From DYGX01 sp035325905 (lineage in GTDB: Bacteria > Chloroflexota > Anaerolineae > Aggregatilineales > Aggregatilineaceae), in contig DAOKYY010000126.1 in NCBI GenBank assembly GCA_035325905.1, positions 1-7,961 on the forward strand: a DNA stretch of 7,961 nt, in the 5' to 3' direction. Both the position numbers and the translations under genes were made by a program. Below, in pieces: positions 6,148 through 7,961 of this stretch. Below the pieces are notes generated by a model, which was not told where the DNA came from, did no database searches, and was given only the letters and a program-made list of their open reading frames with translations. How positions within the stretch are numbered: position 1 is the first letter of the stretch; the number at the start of each line of letters is the position of its first letter.

Positions 6148-6750
6148 CTATTTGCCTGCGGCTCTCTCTTTCTTCAGGTTGCGGACTTCCCACAGGGCCT
6201 CCAGCGCGAGGCTCACCAGCTCGACAAGCTGCAAAAACATCTGCTCGTCTTCCTCGGTAAAGTCGCCTTCGTACTTGTCCGAAAGCTGGAACAGGCCCCA
6301 GTTGGCCCCGTTGCGGTCGAGCAGCGGGGCGGCCAGCCAGCCGCGCATCGGCGGGTGCTTGCCAGCCTCAGTGCCAAACGCTTTCCACTCGGGGTGCGCT
6401 TCCAGCTCGGCCTGCGTCATCCGCACGACGCGGTCTTGTTCCAGCAGCCACTTGTGAATCCCGAATCCGACCGCGGGCGTGGTGTAGTCCGCCCAGTCGG
6501 TATACTTCTCCGACAGCGAGAAGTATTTGCGCATCGAGCGCCAGTCTTTCTGAATCACAAAGGCGACCGCCGCCTGGTGCGCGCCGATCAGAGCGCGGGC
6601 GATCTCAGCTGCGTTCTTCAGAACCTCGTTCGCTTCGGCGGCAAACTCCTCGTCAAAGGCGTCGAGTTCAATGGTCTTGGTCAGTGGGTTGGACTGGGCG
6701 CCGACGATCGCATTGCGGTAGATGTTGTGATGGGGGGACGAGGTGGTCAT
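6148..6750 (-). CDS. Stand-alone GAF-domain protein
   Basis: This 200-residue protein consists of a short N-terminal tail and one GAF domain (about 33-188). The recognisable core is RGWLAAPLLDRNGANWGLFQLSDKY (136-160 region) followed by EGDFTEEDEQ (161-170) and a closing helix; this is the classical GAF strand-turn-helix end. GAF domains bind small ligands such as cyclic nucleotides or tetrapyrroles, or serve as protein interaction modules. No kinase, cyclase, phosphodiesterase or DNA-binding domain is attached, so it may be a detached sensor acting through a partner. It contains no cysteine, which rules out covalent bilin attachment and iron-sulfur binding. A Trp/Tyr-rich stretch (W70, Y76, Y83, W86, Y89, W101) may line the pocket. 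The ATG at 6750 has AGGAG 8 bases upstream. Ligand and partner are unknown; co-transcription with pcm downstream is possible. Confidence 0.85.
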   Translation of the reverse strand: MTTSSPHHNIYRNAIVGAQSNPLTKTIELDAFDEEFAAEANEVLKNAAEIARALIGAHQAAVAFVIQKDWRSMRKYFSLSEKYTDWADYTTPAVGFGIHKWLLEQDRVVRMTQAELEAHPEWKAFGTEAGKHPPMRGWLAAPLLDRNGANWGLFQLSDKYEGDFTEEDEQMFLQLVELVSLALEALWEVRNLKKERAAGK

Positions 6751-6860
6751 GGTGTGGTCTCCTGGCTCGTTTGCCAGAATTTAGCAAGGACGCGCGCCAT
6801 CAGCCACGGAAACGCAAGCGCCGGTTCCAGATCGCATCGCCCGAACAAGAAAATCTCGAC

Positions 6861-6866
6861 TATAAT
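6861..6866 (+). promoter_or_regulatory. Candidate -10 box for the toroid protein gene
   Basis: A perfect TATAAT lies 46 bases ahead of the ATG at 6912, within an AT-rich patch in an otherwise GC-rich region. No -35 resembling TTGACA is found at 16-18 bases upstream, so an activator or another sigma factor may be needed. The rest of the 6751-6911 gap shows no convincing promoter for the divergent GAF gene. Confidence 0.42.
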
Positions 6867-6911
6867 GAGAGCTAGATAGACCATATGTTCAAAGAGATTT
6901 AGGGAGGCGGC

Positions 6912-7937
6912 ATGTCCTGGTACGATCACCTTAGGGGAGATTCGCTGGCGTGGCTGCTAGAATCCGACGCTCCCGGCGTGCGGTACCTGGCCCTGCGCGA
7001 TCTGCTGGATTGTCCACCCGATGATGCCGAGCTGCTTGCCGCGCGATCCACCGCTCATACCAAGGGGCCGATTGCTACCCTCCTGGCCCACATGGACGCC
7101 GCCGGATACTGGGAGTCTCCTGGCCCCGGCTACAACCCGAAATACCGCTCCACCGTCTGGTCGCTGATTATGCTGGCCCAGTTGGGAGCCTCGGCGGCGC
7201 AAGACGAGCGGGTTGGCCGCGCCTGCGCCTACGTGCTGGATCACGCGCTGGCGGCAGGCGGGCAATTCACGGCTTCGGGCGCGCCATCCGGCACGGCCGA
7301 CTGCCTGCAAGGGAACCTGTGCGCGGCGCTGCTCGATCTCGGTTACGATGATCCCCGGCTAGAAGGCGCTTTCGACTGGATGGCGCGCACAGTGACCGGC
7401 GAGGGGCTGGCCCGCGTGGACGATCGGCACGCGCCGTTGCGCTACTATGCGGGAAAGTGTGGCCCGGGGTTCGCGTGCGGCTCGAACAACAAGCTGCCGT
7501 GCGCCTGGGGCGCGGTCAAAGTGATGCTGGCTCTTGGCAAGTGGCCGGTGGAGCGCCGGACGCCCGTTATTGAGCGCGCGATCGAGCAGGGGGTGGCGTT
7601 CCTGTTCAGTGTGGACCCGGCGACCGGCGCGTATCCGACCGGCTGGGCGGATAAGCCCAGCGGCAACTGGTGGAAATTCGGCTTCCCTGTATTTTATGTC
7701 ACCGACCTGCTGCAAATTGTGGAAGCCCTCGTCGCGCTCGGCTATGGCGCCGATCCGTGCCTGGCGAACGCTCTCAGCATCGTCCGCGACAAGCAGGACG
7801 ATCACGGGCGTTGGGCGCTTGAGTACGACTACGCTGGCAAGACCTGGGTCGACTTCGGAAAGAAGAAGCAGCCCAACAAGTGGGTCACGTACCGGGCGAT
7901 GCGCGTGTTTAAGGCGCTTGGAGATCAGACCGGCTGA
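6912..7937 (+). CDS. Cysteine-rich alpha/alpha-toroid protein (terpene-cyclase/prenyltransferase fold)
   Basis: The 341-residue product resembles proteins with squalene-cyclase/prenyltransferase-type toroid repeats. Repeat-like segments include GYWESPG (65-71) and the QW-motif-like QDDHGRW (295-301). The DxDD acid motif of squalene-hopene cyclases is absent, so protonation-type cyclisation is unlikely. Cysteines are concentrated at C131, C137, C183, C189 and C197, with CGPGFACGSNNKLPCAWG (183-200) the most striking stretch, suggesting a metal site. The C-terminal PNKWVTYRAMRVFKAL (321-336) is a family-like ending. No signal peptide or membrane segment is visible. Relatives are sometimes labelled NifH in databases, but there is no P-loop or nitrogenase-reductase feature. 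The start is supported by AGGGAGG 4 bases upstream of the ATG. Substrate and function are unknown. Confidence 0.78.
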   Translation: MSWYDHLRGDSLAWLLESDAPGVRYLALRDLLDCPPDDAELLAARSTAHTKGPIATLLAHMDAAGYWESPGPGYNPKYRSTVWSLIMLAQLGASAAQDERVGRACAYVLDHALAAGGQFTASGAPSGTADCLQGNLCAALLDLGYDDPRLEGAFDWMARTVTGEGLARVDDRHAPLRYYAGKCGPGFACGSNNKLPCAWGAVKVMLALGKWPVERRTPVIERAIEQGVAFLFSVDPATGAYPTGWADKPSGNWWKFGFPVFYVTDLLQIVEALVALGYGADPCLANALSIVRDKQDDHGRWALEYDYAGKTWVDFGKKKQPNKWVTYRAMRVFKALGDQTG

Positions 7938-7942
7938 CACAG

Positions 7943-7958
7943 CCTGCAAGGAGGCAGG
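7943..7958 (+). promoter_or_regulatory. Shine-Dalgarno-like site in a small hairpin at the window edge
   Basis: AAGGAGG (7948-7954) follows the toroid gene's stop by 10 bases and is a strong ribosome site, implying that a plus-strand gene begins just beyond base 7961 and shares its transcript. The flanking CCTGC (7943-7947) and GCAGG (7954-7958) can pair as a 5-bp stem with AAGGAG in the loop. There is no T-run, so it is not a terminator of the usual kind. Confidence 0.4.
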
Positions 7959-7961
7959 GAA

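Noticed and set aside
5374..6879. 501-codon plus-strand open frame
   Set aside because: It lies antisense to pcm and the GAF gene, both of which have clear family motifs. Its translation is Arg/His/Gly-rich with no recognisable domain, as expected for a GC-rich shadow frame.
6912..7937. NifH (nitrogenase reductase) label sometimes given to relatives of this protein
   Set aside because: There is no P-loop and no nitrogenase iron protein signature. The sequence looks like a toroid-repeat protein.
6912..7937. Squalene-hopene cyclase
   Set aside because: At 341 residues it is about half the usual length and lacks the DxDD motif.

Overview
The window is GC-rich bacterial DNA and almost fully coding. 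It holds six genes plus the 5' part of a seventh, and I see no RNA genes, CRISPR arrays or insertion sequences. Gene content (crtI and crtB next to a B12-dependent MerR regulator, a membrane-embedded spermidine-synthase-like protein, a GAF protein, an alpha/alpha-toroid protein) and protein style suggest a member of the Chloroflexota. That placement is inference from family resemblance and was not tested.

Left part (1-2751): a carotenoid module. On the minus strand, crtB (phytoene synthase) runs into crtI (phytoene desaturase, cut by the window edge) with a 19-base overlap. Divergent from it, across a 173-base gap, is a CarH/LitR-type regulator with a MerR DNA-binding head and a cobalamin-binding tail. 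The gap holds a near-consensus sigma70-type promoter for crtB, a second for the regulator, and three head-to-tail TnnACA half-sites over the crtB promoter. The layout fits a light-controlled circuit: the AdoCbl-loaded regulator would repress crtB-crtI in the dark and release it in light. The regulator has a Ser where the Thermus protein has the His that captures cobalt after photolysis.

Middle part (2752-6081): a large polytopic membrane protein with a central spermidine-synthase-like Rossmann domain (plus strand) overlaps tail-to-tail by 20 bases with a protein-L-isoaspartate O-methyltransferase (minus strand). The methyltransferase carries a lipoprotein signal peptide, which is odd for a SAM-dependent enzyme.

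Right part (6148-7961): a small stand-alone GAF-domain protein (minus strand) and a divergent gene for a cysteine-rich toroid protein of the terpene-cyclase/prenyltransferase fold. A Shine-Dalgarno-like sequence at the very end suggests another plus-strand gene starting just beyond the window.

No stretch of 300 bases or more lacks a gene. The gaps are 1598-1770, 2752-2840, 6082-6147, 6751-6911 and 7938-7961.
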